A stretch of 64,000 bases of DNA from Gallionellales bacterium GWA2_60_142 (GTDB taxonomy: Bacteria > Pseudomonadota > Gammaproteobacteria > Burkholderiales > Gallionellaceae), in assembly GCA_001801085.1 (NCBI GenBank), contig MGWR01000021.1, positions 18,522-82,521 of the forward strand, written 5' to 3'. Position numbers and translations under genes: made by a program. This document shows positions 39,701 to 49,699 of the stretch, piece after piece. The notes beneath the pieces are model-generated. The model made no database searches. It saw only the letters and a list, made by a program, of their open reading frames with translations, and was not told the origin of the DNA. How positions within the stretch are numbered: the stretch's first letter is position 1; every line of letters begins with the position of its first letter.

Positions 39701-40071
39701 CTGCGGTCGAGGCCGAACTGTGCCAGCGCTGCGGAATTCCCGAGGCTGAATTCGACGCGCTGCTGGAACAGGCGCAAAGCCTGCTTGCGCAGCCGCATCT
39801 GCAGTGTTATTTCGATCCGCTGCATTACCGCATCGCCTGCAATGAGATGCCCTACGTAGACGCGCAAGGCGAACTCAAGCGCATCGACCGACTGGTCGAG
39901 TTCGACAGCGAGGTGTGGGTACTGGACTACAAGCTGGGCGACAGCGGCGATGTGGTGCGACATCGAGCGCAGATGCAGGGATACCGCGACGCGATGCGAA
40001 CGGTGTATGCGGGCAGGCCGGTGCGCTGCGCGCTGGTGTTCGCGGATGGAACATTGCAGGAGATGGAGTAA
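36763..40071 (+). CDS. addA: AddA-like UvrD-family helicase/nuclease
   Basis: VVVEACAGSGKTWLLVSRVVRLLLAG, ITFTRKAAQEM, HVLLDEFQDTNPLQWQIL, VGDPKQSIYRFRRAD, YTVHESKGLEAPIVWLLD, LLYVAMTRAKQALLVSG, C-terminal RLVEFDSEVWVLDYKLG. Confidence 0.94.
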   Translation: MDNRAALDPKNSVVVEACAGSGKTWLLVSRVVRLLLAGVPPGEILAITFTRKAAQEMQARLRDWLYELASEDDDHVRGFLRHREVDEADIERLLPRARSLYQQFLLAQPNITISTFHGWFMQVLQRAPLNAGMAGGVQLVEQTSALRDEAWKTMLDKLHSHPDSPEAQSMLALFAELGLSSTEQLLFNFLAKRSEWWAYSTGQGDPLAFALDSLRAELGVDMAFDPVEDWGMCGNNEESFFAFARQLAASGTETQQKNASELERAWTDSEPEVRFDAVSPLLYTKAGEPRSLKPTKKQQAEAFLLTRESLFASLQEARDTLAEQQAYRMNEHALRCGVALLDSYQALKQRQQMLDFGDLEWRVCQLLNDSDHAEYLQYKLDSRYSHVLLDEFQDTNPLQWQILQSWFAAADAVDSRPTVFVVGDPKQSIYRFRRADARLFGVVREFLQQHYGAHHLTQNMTRRNAPAVLDAVNGVFDGLPEYEGFERHGAHQVELPGYVEVLPLCAMPESEKEAEGGALTLRDPLTEPRDEREESARELEAQQFAAKVREIVGNWQVNDEGEIRPAQYADIMVLVRRRTHLKIYEHALRQRGIPCLTSRRGGLLETLEASDIQALLTFLITPFADLQLAHALRTPMFSCSDEDLMALAKIPPAPPLAKGGEQAAVEGSSLPPLVKGGAGGIRSWWLRLQQLVTSGEATSHLQRAHRLLQGWLRLADKLPVHDLLDRIYFEGDVQSRYAAAVPEAMRATVLANLQAFIEIALNVDAGRYPSLPGFLRELAELRRADDSESPDEGKVAHAGNALRIYTVHESKGLEAPIVWLLDTNAKPPVDKGYDVLLDWPTASARPAHFSLYGDKASRGPTRERYFEQEAQLAQREDLNLLYVAMTRAKQALLVSGNGERIEGMWYDRITNAQPQAGENPLLAVSAAPVRHAAIGAAAAVDIRLTQPLPTGSRKAATSAQQQRGIWLHALLQHLLPPAEAAVEAELCQRCGIPEAEFDALLEQAQSLLAQPHLQCYFDPLHYRIACNEMPYVDAQGELKRIDRLVEFDSEVWVLDYKLGDSGDVVRHRAQMQGYRDAMRTVYAGRPVRCALVFADGTLQEME
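38707..38805. repeat. C/G-tract palindromic repeat inserted in frame in addA
   Basis: AAAATCCCCCCCGCCCCCCCTTTGGCAAAGGGGGG...CTTCCCCCCTTGGTAAAAGGGGGGGCAGGGGGGATT; encodes KIPPAPPLAKGGEQAAVEGSSLPPLVKGGAGGIR. Confidence 0.88.
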
Positions 40072-40101
40072 GTATGAAACTGAGACTAGTCGCGATGCTG
40101 G

Positions 40102-40350
40102 CTCGTCTTCGAGTTCCTTAAGGCGCGCCATCAGGGATGCGTCCATGCCGCCAAGTTTGCTGCGCCATTTGTAAACGTGGCGGAACTGATGCCGTGTTCC
40201 CGGCAGAGCTCGGGAACCGGGCTGCCGGCCTCCGCTTGCTTGAGTACGGCAATGATCTGGCTGTCTGAAAATCGTGATGTCTTCATGTAAAACTCCTCGC
40301 TTCCTAATTGAGAAAATTCTACTTTTAACTGCGGCTAATTTCAGGGGGGA
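40102..40350 (-). pseudogene. IS3-family orfA remnant with one IS end
   Basis: Minus-strand MKTSRFSDSQIIAVLKQAEAGSPVPELCREHGISSATF|frameshift|KWRSKLGGMDASLMARLKELEDE; upstream CCCCCCTGAAATTAGCCGCAGTTAAAAGTAGAATTTTCTC resembles an IS3-group end. Confidence 0.82.
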
Positions 40351-40578
40351 TTACCGTTTCACCTCGCTGAGTGAAGTTGCGCGCAATCTGGAGGAATATC
40401 TCAGCGAATTCGCACAATCCAAAACAGCGCCTAACGAAGAGCAACATCAGCGAATCCAGGAAAAGTTGAACGAACTTTTTCAAGTGGATATACGCAGGGA
40501 AGATATAAGGCGGCTTGGGGGCGAAGATTGAGACCGAACGGTAATGCCACGCGCTTTTCCTCTTTATGGCAGAAACAA

Positions 40579-40606
40579 AAAAGGCCGACGGTTAAGTCGG
40601 CCTTTT
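40579..40606. terminator. Intrinsic terminator downstream of hppA
   Basis: AAAAGGCCGAC-GGTTAA-GTCGGCCTTTT. Confidence 0.85.
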
Positions 40607-40628
40607 GTACTGCAACGAACTATAAAAT

Positions 40629-42665
40629 TTACAGCAACGGCACGATCATCAGTGCGACGATGTTGATGATCTTGATCAGCGGGTTCACCGCCGGGCCGGC
40701 GGTGTCCTTGTAGGGATCGCCCACGGTGTCGCCTGTCACGGCGGCCTTGTGCGCTTCCGAGCCCTTGCCGCCGTAGTTGCCTTCCTCGATGTACTTCTTC
40801 GCGTTGTCCCATGCGCCGCCGCCGGTGGTCATCGAGATCGCGACGAAGATGCCGGTGATGATCGTGCCGACCAGCACGCCGCCCAGCGCCTGAGCGCCCA
40901 GCGTCAGGCCGACGATCACCGGCACGGCGACCGGCAGCAGCGAGGGTACGATCATTTCGCGGATCGCGGCCTTGGTCAGCATGTCGACGCAGGTGCCGTA
41001 TTCCGGTTTGGCTGTGCCTTCCATGATGCCGGGGATTTCCTTGAACTGGCGGCGCACTTCGACGACCACCGAGCCCGCTGCGCGGCCGACCGCTTCCATG
41101 CCCATCGCGGCGAACAGGTAGGGCACCATGCCACCGATGAACAGGCCGATGATGACCATGTGGTTGGACAGGTCGAAGGTCAGCGCCGGGCCGCCGTGTG
41201 CACTGAGCGCATGCGTGTAATCGGCGAACAGCACCAGTGCCGCCAAGCCGGCGGAGCCGATCGCATAGCCCTTGGTCACCGCCTTGGTGGTGTTGCCGAC
41301 CGCGTCGAGAGGGTCGGTGATGTTGCGGATGCTCTCGTCCAGACCGGCCATTTCGGCGATGCCGCCGGCGTTGTCGGTGATCGGGCCGTAGGCGTCGAGT
41401 GCCACGATGATGCCGGCCATTGACAGCATCGAGGTCGCGGCGATGGCGATGCCGTACAGGCCGCCCAGTTCGAATGCGCCCCAGATCGACAGACACACCG
41501 CCAGCACCGGCGCGGCGGTGGACTTCATCGACACGCCCAGGCCCGCGATGACGTTGGTGCCGTGGCCGGTGGTGGAGGCCTGCGCGATGTGGCGCACCGG
41601 GCTGAATTCGGTGGCGGTGTAATACTCGGTGATCCAAACCATCGCCGCGGTCAGCGCGAGGCCGATCAGCGAGGCCAGATACAGGTTCATCGACGAGACC
41701 AGCATGCCGTCTATCATCACGCCGTCGCCGAGTATCCAGGTGGTCACCGGGTAGAACGCGACGATAGCCAGCACGCCGGAGACGATCAGGCCGCGATACA
41801 GCGCGTTCATGATCTTGCCGCCTTCGCGCGCCTTGACGAAGAAGGTGCCGATGATGGAGGCGATGATGGACACGCCGCCCAGCACCAGCGGATAGATCAC
41901 CGCCTCGGGCGAACCGGTGATGAGCAGACCGCCCAGCACCATGGTCGCGATGATGGTCACCGCGTAGGTCTCGAACAGGTCGGCCGCCATGCCTGCGCAG
42001 TCGCCGACGTTGTCGCCCACGTTGTCCGCGATCACCGCTGGGTTGCGCGGGTCGTCCTCGGGAATGCCGGCTTCGACCTTGCCGACCAGATCGGCGCCGA
42101 CGTCTGCGCCCTTGGTGAAGATGCCGCCGCCGAGACGGGCGAAGATGGAGATCAGCGAACCGCCGAAGGCCAGGCCGACTAGCGCATGTGTGGCTTCAGC
42201 GGTGGTGGTGCCGACCATCAGCGAGAGGAAGGCGTAATAGCCGGCCACGCCCAGCAGGCCTAGGCCGACTACCAGCATGCCGGTAATCGCGCCGCCCTTG
42301 AACGCGACATTCAGCGCGGCATTGAGTCCGTTGCTGGCAGCCTGCGCGGTGCGAATGTTGGCACGCACCGAGACGTTCATGCCGATATAGCCGGTCAGTC
42401 CGGATAGTACTGCACCGAGTATGAAACCGAGCGCCGTTTGCCAGCCCAGCGCCAGCAGGATGGCGACCAGCAGGATCGCGCCGACGATGGCGATGGTGGT
42501 GTACTGCCGGTTCAGGTAGGCCTGCGCACCTTCCTGCACGGCGGCGGCGATCTCCCGCATTCGGTCGTTGCCGGTCGGCAGCGCGAGTATCCATTTGATT
42601 GAGAATGCGCCATAGAGTATGGCGACGATGGCGCAGAACAGTGCAAATCCGAGACCAGCTGACAT
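40629..42665 (-). CDS. hppA: Membrane-bound proton-translocating pyrophosphatase
   Basis: [83 protein letters not shown]. Confidence 0.96.
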   Translation of the reverse strand: MSAGLGFALFCAIVAILYGAFSIKWILALPTGNDRMREIAAAVQEGAQAYLNRQYTTIAIVGAILLVAILLALGWQTALGFILGAVLSGLTGYIGMNVSVRANIRTAQAASNGLNAALNVAFKGGAITGMLVVGLGLLGVAGYYAFLSLMVGTTTAEATHALVGLAFGGSLISIFARLGGGIFTKGADVGADLVGKVEAGIPEDDPRNPAVIADNVGDNVGDCAGMAADLFETYAVTIIATMVLGGLLITGSPEAVIYPLVLGGVSIIASIIGTFFVKAREGGKIMNALYRGLIVSGVLAIVAFYPVTTWILGDGVMIDGMLVSSMNLYLASLIGLALTAAMVWITEYYTATEFSPVRHIAQASTTGHGTNVIAGLGVSMKSTAAPVLAVCLSIWGAFELGGLYGIAIAATSMLSMAGIIVALDAYGPITDNAGGIAEMAGLDESIRNITDPLDAVGNTTKAVTKGYAIGSAGLAALVLFADYTHALSAHGGPALTFDLSNHMVIIGLFIGGMVPYLFAAMGMEAVGRAAGSVVVEVRRQFKEIPGIMEGTAKPEYGTCVDMLTKAAIREMIVPSLLPVAVPVIVGLTLGAQALGGVLVGTIITGIFVAISMTTGGGAWDNAKKYIEEGNYGGKGSEAHKAAVTGDTVGDPYKDTAGPAVNPLIKIINIVALMIVPLL

Positions 42666-42827
42666 GTTTCCCTCCATTAGGTTGATACCGACAGGACTTT
42701 CGTATCATGGTGATCGGGATATCCCGACCATAATTTCATGATAGCAATCATGCCGTGATTCGTCGCGGGGAATTTTGCCGGCGGAGACTAGGATTTTTCC
42801 GAGAGGTGCGATGCGCTATTCCCTTGC

Positions 42828-45392
42828 ATGTCGTTTCGCGAGCCGTGGTTTCGGATGGAATGCGGTGGTTATGACAGGCTGGTTTATGCGATGATGCAGA
42901 TGCCTTTTTATTCGTTTGGAGTGGCGTTGGAAAATCCGGATATCTGCCGTGTGTTGCTGGTCGAGGACGATCCTGGCGATGCCAATCTGGTGCGCCAGAT
43001 GCTGCGGCTCGGCGGCGAGGGCCGCTTTGCGGTGACCTGGGCGGTTACGCTGGCCGATACCAGTCAGCAGCTGCACGCAGCGGAATTCGATGTCGTACTG
43101 CTCGACCTGTCGCTGCCGGATTCGTCCGGGCTGGCTACCGTGCAGGCTTGCCGCCAGTTGAATGCCAGGCTGCCGATCATCGTGCTGACCGGACACGACG
43201 ACAAGGTGTTTGCGTTGCAGACCATCGAGGCCGGCGCACAAGACTATCTGGTCAAGGGCAGCTTCGACGAGGATGCGCTGATTCGCGCGATGCGCTATGC
43301 GATCAGCCGCGCCAGCCTGGAACATAACCTGGCCGAAACCGGCATGCAGTTGCGCACGCTGATTAATGCGATGCCGGACATTGTCTGCTTCAAGGATGGG
43401 CAGGGGCGCTGGCTGGAGGCCAACGATTTTGTCGTTCAATTGTTCGAGCTGGAGTCTTTCGACTATCGCGGCAAGACGAATTCGGAGATCGCGGCTTACC
43501 AGGATTTCTACAGCGAGGCGTTGCTGGACTGCGAGTCTCACGACGAGATCGCCTGGCAGGCGCGCAAGATGATACGCATCGAACTGGTCATACCGCGGCC
43601 GGACGGCGCCATGCTCACATTCGATATCATCAAGGTGCCGCTGTTTGGTCCGAACGGCAGCCGCAAGGGCTTGGTCATGGTCGGGCGCGACATCACCCAG
43701 CGCAAGCGGTCCGAGGAGCGGCTGAATCTCGCCTCCCATGTGTTCGACACCACCGGTGAGGGCATCGCCGTGACCGATATGCACGCCAATATCGTGGCGG
43801 TCAATCCGGCATTCACCAAGATCACCGGTTACAGCGAGGCCGAGGTGATCGGACAGAATCCCCGTATCCTCAAGTCTGGGCAGCAGGATAAGAGTTTCTA
43901 CCTCGCTCTCTGGCGCGAACTGACCACGCGCGGCGAATGGCGGGGGGAGCTCAGAAACAAGCGCAAGAACGGCGAAATCTATCCGCAGTGGTCCACGATC
44001 AGCGCGATCCGCAACGAGGCGGGAGAGAACGCCAGCTATGTCGCGGTGTTTTCCGACATGACTGAGATACAGCAGGCGCAGCAGCGTGCCGATCAGCTTG
44101 CATGGCGCGATCCGCTGACCGGGCTGGCGAACCGCGCGCTGTTTCTGCGCCAGGTCGAGCAGACGCTGGCCGGCGCAAAGCGCGAGAAGCATTATGCCGA
44201 CGTGTTGTTGATCGACCTCGACCGCTTCAAGGAAATCAACGAGGCGCGGGGATTGGCCGCCGGGGATGCGTTGCTGAAGGCGGTGGCGGAGCGTTTTGCT
44301 CTGCTGTTGCATGAGGACGACCTGCTGGCCCGTCTCGATTCGGACGAATTCGCGGTGCTGCTGCCGAGGCTGCGCACATCGCGCGAGGCCGCCGCGCGCG
44401 AGGCGCTGGCGGTGGCCGAGAAATTGCGGGCCGCATTGCGCGAAACCATTGAAATCGACGGCGAAGCCATGCATGTCGAGGCCAGCATCGGTATCGCGTT
44501 ATTGCCGGATTCTCCGGAGGGACTGGCCATCGACGTGGTGCGCCAGGCCGAGATGGCGCTGGCCAGGGCCAAGGCCGAGGGCGGTGCGCGCTCGATGTTC
44601 TTCGAAGCCGCGATGGGCGAAACGGCGAAGAATCGTTACCAGGTCGAGACCGAGTTGCGCGCCGCCATCGCCGGCGAGCAGTTGCGGCTCTATCTGCAAC
44701 CGCAGGTGAATGCGGTCGGCAAACAGGTCGGTGCCGAGGCGCTGGTGCGCTGGCAGCATCCCGAGCGCGGTCTGGTGATGCCGGGCGCGTTCATCCCGCT
44801 GGCCGAAGCCTCCGACCTGATTGTCGCCATCGACCAGTGGATGCTGTCTTCCGTGTGCCGCTTGCTCGCGCGGCTGGATGGCGAGGGGAGGACGCTGCGC
44901 ATCGCGGTCAACATCAGTCCGCGCCATTTCCAGCAGGCGGGCTTCGTCGCCGATGTGCGCCATCACCTGCACAGCAGCGGTGCCGATCCGACCCATCTGG
45001 TGCTGGAAGTGACCGAAGGTTTGATGATAGGGGACATCGACGACGTGATCGTCAAGATGTCCGCACTGTCCGCGATGGGCATCCATTTCTCCATCGACGA
45101 TTTCGGCACCGGCTATTCTAGCCTTGCCTACATCAAGCGCCTGCCTATCCACGAACTGAAGATAGACAAGAGTTTTATTCAGGACGCCGCCACCGACCAG
45201 AACGATGCCGCGCTGGTCGAGACCATCGTCGCCGTAGCGCGCCACCTGCACTTGCAGGTCGTCGCCGAAGGCGTAGAAACGCAGGCGCAGGCCGACCTGC
45301 TGAATTCCTATGGCAACGTGATCCATCAAGGCTATCTCTATGGCAGGCCGGAACCGGTCGAGATATGGCTGGAGCGCCTGGACCGAGACTGA
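42828..45392 (+). CDS. Response regulator - PAS/PAS - degenerate GGDEF - EAL protein (likely c-di-GMP phosphodiesterase)
   Basis: CRVLLVEDDPGDANLVRQML...DVVLLDLSLPDSSG; GGDEF position reads RLDSDEFAVLL; EAL domain intact (GAEALVRWQHP, DDFGTGYSSLAYIKRLPIHELKIDKSFI, VVAEGVET). Exact start uncertain. Confidence 0.92.
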   Translation: MSFREPWFRMECGGYDRLVYAMMQMPFYSFGVALENPDICRVLLVEDDPGDANLVRQMLRLGGEGRFAVTWAVTLADTSQQLHAAEFDVVLLDLSLPDSSGLATVQACRQLNARLPIIVLTGHDDKVFALQTIEAGAQDYLVKGSFDEDALIRAMRYAISRASLEHNLAETGMQLRTLINAMPDIVCFKDGQGRWLEANDFVVQLFELESFDYRGKTNSEIAAYQDFYSEALLDCESHDEIAWQARKMIRIELVIPRPDGAMLTFDIIKVPLFGPNGSRKGLVMVGRDITQRKRSEERLNLASHVFDTTGEGIAVTDMHANIVAVNPAFTKITGYSEAEVIGQNPRILKSGQQDKSFYLALWRELTTRGEWRGELRNKRKNGEIYPQWSTISAIRNEAGENASYVAVFSDMTEIQQAQQRADQLAWRDPLTGLANRALFLRQVEQTLAGAKREKHYADVLLIDLDRFKEINEARGLAAGDALLKAVAERFALLLHEDDLLARLDSDEFAVLLPRLRTSREAAAREALAVAEKLRAALRETIEIDGEAMHVEASIGIALLPDSPEGLAIDVVRQAEMALARAKAEGGARSMFFEAAMGETAKNRYQVETELRAAIAGEQLRLYLQPQVNAVGKQVGAEALVRWQHPERGLVMPGAFIPLAEASDLIVAIDQWMLSSVCRLLARLDGEGRTLRIAVNISPRHFQQAGFVADVRHHLHSSGADPTHLVLEVTEGLMIGDIDDVIVKMSALSAMGIHFSIDDFGTGYSSLAYIKRLPIHELKIDKSFIQDAATDQNDAALVETIVAVARHLHLQVVAEGVETQAQADLLNSYGNVIHQGYLYGRPEPVEIWLERLDRD

Positions 45393-45522
45393 ACGCGCCC
45401 TGAATAACCGCATATGAACGGCATGGACAGGGTGGAAGCAAAATGAATCGACCGGTAATGAGCGTAGCGCCGATCGGCCAGGCGCAGTTGTTTCACCCCG
45501 ACATGGCGAAAGCGAGGACATC

Positions 45523-48500
45523 ATGAAAAGACGGCCCGGTATTGCGGAGTCGGCGATGCGTTCCAGCGGATTTCTCCCTCGGCTGGCGGCTGGCCTGCTG
45601 CTGGTCAATTTGTGCGTCGCAGTGCTCGCGGCATGGAGCATGTGGCAGAACTTCCGGATACACGAGGAGCAGGCCGAACTGGCCACGCAAAATCTGGCGC
45701 GCGCGCTGGAGAGCGATCTTGCCGGGGCGATCCGGACCGACGAAATGGCGTTGCATAGTGTGCTCGACGAACTCTATCGGCAGCGCGCCGCAGGTCGTGT
45801 GGACGCGCAAGCGCTCAACTTCTATATCGAACGGGTGCGCGAGCGGTTGCCCGAGATCGACGCGATTCGCATCACCGATGCGCAGGGCGTGCTGTTGTAT
45901 GGCACCGGGGTGAACTCGCAGGAGCGTAAGTCGTTGGCCGACCGGCCGCATTTCATCCGGCTGCGCGACGATCCGGCCGCGAATCTTGCGTTTTCCAAGC
46001 CGCAGATCAGCCGCGTCAACGATAAATTGGTGCAGGTACTGGCTCACCGTATCGAGCGTGCCGATGGTGCGTTCGACGGCATGGTGTTCGCGGCGATTCC
46101 GCTGGACTATCTGGCGAGGACATTTTCTACGCTGGATATCGGCAAGAACGGCATGGTGGCCTTGCGCGACGCCGACCTGGAGCTGGTGGTGCGCTATCCG
46201 GAGTCCGGCCTGAGCGAGTTGGCGGTTGGCGGCAAGATGCCGCCTTCGGAGTTGTCGCAGTTTGCAGCTTCGGGCATGACTGCCGGCAGCTATACCGCCA
46301 CTTCTTTGGCAGACGGCATCGGGCGGATGATCTCGTTCCGCAAGCTGCCGAATTATCCGTTTTACATCCAAGTTGGCTGGGCGCGCGACGATTATCTGGC
46401 GGCCACGCGTCAGGAAGCGAAAGAGCTGGCTGTGCTGGTGGTGCTGTTCGTCCTGCTGACGCTGGTGGCAGGCGGACTGATTCTCCGCACCTGGCAGGGG
46501 CAGCGCCGGATCAATCGCGCGCTGGCCGAGAGTGAGACGCGCCTGAACGAGTTGTTCGAAAACATGAGCAGCGGCGTTGCAATCTATCGTGTCGATGAGG
46601 AGGGCAAACGATTCGTGTTCGACGCATTCAATCGTGCGGCGGAGCGCATCGAGAAAATGTCGCGCGGCGAGGTGATCGGGCGAGAGGTAATCGATGTGTT
46701 CCCCGGGATCGAAAAGCTGGGATTGCTGGAGGTGTTCCGGCGCGTCTGGCAGACCGGCAAGTCAGAGCATTTCCCGCTGTCGCTCTATCGCGACGGTCGC
46801 GTCACCGGATGGCGCGACAATTTCGTGTACAAACTGCCGGGCGGAGAGATCGTCGCGATCTACGACGACGTGACCGAGCGCATACGGGCCGAAGAGTCGT
46901 TACGCTTGAGCGAAGAGCGCTATCGCGCAACTTTCGACCATGCCGCGGTGGGTATAGCCCAGGTTGCTACCGACGGGCGCTTCCTGGAGATCAATTCGGT
47001 GTTCTGCGACATCATCGGATATACCCGCGAAGAGGTGCTGTCGCAGGGATTTACCTTCCAGCAGATCACCCTGCCGGAAGATCTTGCGCCGGATATGGCG
47101 CAGGTGCAGCGCCTGCTCGACGGCGCGGATAATCAGTACGCCATGGAAAAACGTTACGTCCGCAAGGATGGCTGCGTGGTCTGGGTAAGCCTGTCGGTGG
47201 CGCTGTTGCGCGACGAGGCGGGCAAGCCGCTGCATTTCATCAGTTCGGTGGCTGACATCACCGAGCGCAAACAGGCAGAACAGACGGTGCGATTCAGCAT
47301 GGAAAAGCTGAACGAGGCGCAGCGCATCGCCCAGGTCGGCAACTGGGACTTGGATCTGGGCGGAGGCTATCTGTATTGGTCGGACGAGATATTCAACTTG
47401 TTCGAGATCGACAAGGAGATGTTCGCTGCTTCCTACGAGGCGTTCCTCAACGCGATCCATCCGGACGACAGGGACAGGGTGAATCAGGCCTACACCCGCT
47501 CGCTGGAAACGCGGCAACCCTATGAAATTATGCATCGCCTGTTGATGGCCGACGGCCGGGTCAAGTGGGTGAACGAACGCTGCGAGACTTTCTACGATGC
47601 GCAGGGCAAGGCGTTGCGTTCGGTGGGAACGGTGCAGGACATTACCCTGCGCAAACAGGCCGAAGAGGCGCTGGCGCAAAACGAACTGCTGTTGCGCACC
47701 ATTTTCAACACGTTGCCGGTCGGCGTGTGGGTGACCGACGCACAGGGGACCATCCGGCTCGGCAACGAGGCCAGCCAGCGGATATGGGCGGGGTCAAGAT
47801 ATGTCGGGCTGAAACAGTATGGCGAATACCGCGGCTGGTGGCACGATAGCGGAAAGCCCATCGCGCCGGAGGAATGGGCGCTGGCCAGGGCGGTCACCAG
47901 GGGCGAGGTCTCGCTGAACGAGTTGGTCGATATCCAGTGCTTCGACGGCGCGCGCAAGACGATACTCAACTCGGCGATGCCGTTGCGCAACGATGAGCAG
48001 GAGATCGCCGGAGCGATCGTGGTGATCCAGGACATTACCGACCGCATCGAATCCGAAATGGAACTGAAGGAGAAGAGCGAGGCGTTGCAACGATCCAATT
48101 CCGACCTCGAACGCTTCGCCTACAGCGTGTCGCACGACATGCGCCAGCCGTTGCGCGCGGTGAGCGGCCATCTGCAACTGCTGCAGCGCAGCATGAAGAA
48201 CAAGCTCGACGACGACGAACGCGAGAACATGAACTTTGCGCTGGAAGGCGCAAAGCGCATGGATTCGATGATCGTGTCGCTGCTCGACTATTCGCGCGTA
48301 GGGCGCAAGACCGAGGCCAAAGCGTTGATGCCGGCGCGCGAGGCGCTGGAGGATGCGATGGGTTTCCTGGGGCCGATGATGCACGACTCCGAGGCGGAGG
48401 TCAGTGTCGCCGGCGAGTGGCCGCAGGTGTATGCCAGCCGCGACGAGTTGACGCGGCTGTTCCAGAATCTGATTGGCAATGCATTGCACTACCACGAGCA

Positions 48501-48801
48501 GGATCAGGCGCCGCGCGTCGAGATCGAATCCTCGATTGGCGAACGACAGTGGCGGGTGATGGTGCGTGACCACGGCATCGGCATTGATCCCGCGCAACTG
48601 GACCGGCTGTTCCAGTTCTTCAGCCGGCTGCAATCGCGCGCGCGCTTCGAGGGAACCGGCATGGGGCTGGCGCTGTGCCGGCGCATCGTCGAGCACCACG
48701 GCGGGCGGATATGGGCGGAGTCGGAAGGGGAAGGCAGAGGCAGCACCTTTTCCTTCGAGTTGCCGTTGACCGCGATGGAGGAGGGCAAGACCGATGCGTA
48801 A
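45523..48801 (+). CDS. Membrane sensor histidine kinase with multiple PAS domains
   Basis: TM - periplasmic sensor - TM, several PAS/PAC, LERFAYSVSHDMRQPLRAVSGHLQLLQ, DHGIGIDPAQLDRLFQFFSRL...GTGMGLALCRRIVEHHGGRI. Confidence 0.94.
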   Translation: MKRRPGIAESAMRSSGFLPRLAAGLLLVNLCVAVLAAWSMWQNFRIHEEQAELATQNLARALESDLAGAIRTDEMALHSVLDELYRQRAAGRVDAQALNFYIERVRERLPEIDAIRITDAQGVLLYGTGVNSQERKSLADRPHFIRLRDDPAANLAFSKPQISRVNDKLVQVLAHRIERADGAFDGMVFAAIPLDYLARTFSTLDIGKNGMVALRDADLELVVRYPESGLSELAVGGKMPPSELSQFAASGMTAGSYTATSLADGIGRMISFRKLPNYPFYIQVGWARDDYLAATRQEAKELAVLVVLFVLLTLVAGGLILRTWQGQRRINRALAESETRLNELFENMSSGVAIYRVDEEGKRFVFDAFNRAAERIEKMSRGEVIGREVIDVFPGIEKLGLLEVFRRVWQTGKSEHFPLSLYRDGRVTGWRDNFVYKLPGGEIVAIYDDVTERIRAEESLRLSEERYRATFDHAAVGIAQVATDGRFLEINSVFCDIIGYTREEVLSQGFTFQQITLPEDLAPDMAQVQRLLDGADNQYAMEKRYVRKDGCVVWVSLSVALLRDEAGKPLHFISSVADITERKQAEQTVRFSMEKLNEAQRIAQVGNWDLDLGGGYLYWSDEIFNLFEIDKEMFAASYEAFLNAIHPDDRDRVNQAYTRSLETRQPYEIMHRLLMADGRVKWVNERCETFYDAQGKALRSVGTVQDITLRKQAEEALAQNELLLRTIFNTLPVGVWVTDAQGTIRLGNEASQRIWAGSRYVGLKQYGEYRGWWHDSGKPIAPEEWALARAVTRGEVSLNELVDIQCFDGARKTILNSAMPLRNDEQEIAGAIVVIQDITDRIESEMELKEKSEALQRSNSDLERFAYSVSHDMRQPLRAVSGHLQLLQRSMKNKLDDDERENMNFALEGAKRMDSMIVSLLDYSRVGRKTEAKALMPAREALEDAMGFLGPMMHDSEAEVSVAGEWPQVYASRDELTRLFQNLIGNALHYHEQDQAPRVEIESSIGERQWRVMVRDHGIGIDPAQLDRLFQFFSRLQSRARFEGTGMGLALCRRIVEHHGGRIWAESEGEGRGSTFSFELPLTAMEEGKTDA

Positions 48802-49699
48802 CATCATGTCATTGTTGGGGCTGGCGATACTGTTGTCGCTGGCCGGTTGCGGCGACGGGCAGCAGGAATACCAGCCCGGTTTCGCCGAAAAGCAGGAGCA
48901 GCCCGAGAAGCATTACAGCTTTGCGATCCATCCGCTGCACAATCCCGAGATGCTGCTGGAACGTTACGGCCCTATCGTCGATTACCTGAATCGCAACATC
49001 AAGGGTGTGCATTTCACGCTGGAGGCCTCGCGCAACTACGATGAGTTCGACAAGAAACTGTATGCCGGTCAACCCGATTTCGCGCTGCCCAATCCCTATC
49101 AGACCATCAATTCGCTGAAGCACGGCTACCATGTGTTCGGAAAAATGGGTGACGACCATAATTTTACCGGCGTCTGGCTGGTGCGGCGCGATTCGGGCAT
49201 CCGCAAGGTGACCGATCTCAAGGGCAAGAAGGTCAGTTATCCGGCGAAAACCGCGCTGGCCGCGACGATGATGCCGCAGTATTACCTGCACACTCACGGC
49301 ATCGATGTGAACAAGGATGTCGAGAATCTCTATGTGGGATCGCAGGAGTCGTCGATCATGAACGTCTATCTCGGACAGGTTTCTGCGGGGGCGACCTGGC
49401 CTATTCCGTGGATGCTGTTCCAGAAGGAACAGCCGGAAAAGGCCGCGCAACTCGAAAAGATATGGGAGACGGAGCCGCTGATCAACAACGGACTGGTCGC
49501 GCGCGGCGACATGCCGCCGGAACTGGTCGAGCGGGTGGCAACGCTGCTCTCCACGCTGCACGAGAACGACGAGGGGCGGGCGATGCTGGGGCGGCTGCCG
49601 ATTTCGCGCTTCGAACGGGCCAACGACGCGAGCTACGACGTGGTGCGTTCCTTCCTCGATACCTTCTCGCGCAAAGTGCGCCCGCTGGAGCCACAATGA
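48794..49699 (+). CDS. PhnD-family periplasmic substrate-binding lipoprotein
   Basis: Lipobox ILLSLAGCGDG; YSFAIHPLHNPEMLLERYGPIVDYLNRNIKGVHFTLEASRNYDEFDKKLYAGQPDFALPNPYQTI; overlaps both neighbouring kinase genes. Confidence 0.88.
   Translation: MRNIMSLLGLAILLSLAGCGDGQQEYQPGFAEKQEQPEKHYSFAIHPLHNPEMLLERYGPIVDYLNRNIKGVHFTLEASRNYDEFDKKLYAGQPDFALPNPYQTINSLKHGYHVFGKMGDDHNFTGVWLVRRDSGIRKVTDLKGKKVSYPAKTALAATMMPQYYLHTHGIDVNKDVENLYVGSQESSIMNVYLGQVSAGATWPIPWMLFQKEQPEKAAQLEKIWETEPLINNGLVARGDMPPELVERVATLLSTLHENDEGRAMLGRLPISRFERANDASYDVVRSFLDTFSRKVRPLEPQ

Noticed and set aside
42816-44474. 552-aa minus-strand ORF opposite the RR-GGDEF-EAL gene
   Set aside because: Antisense artefact; the plus strand has clear receiver and EAL motifs.
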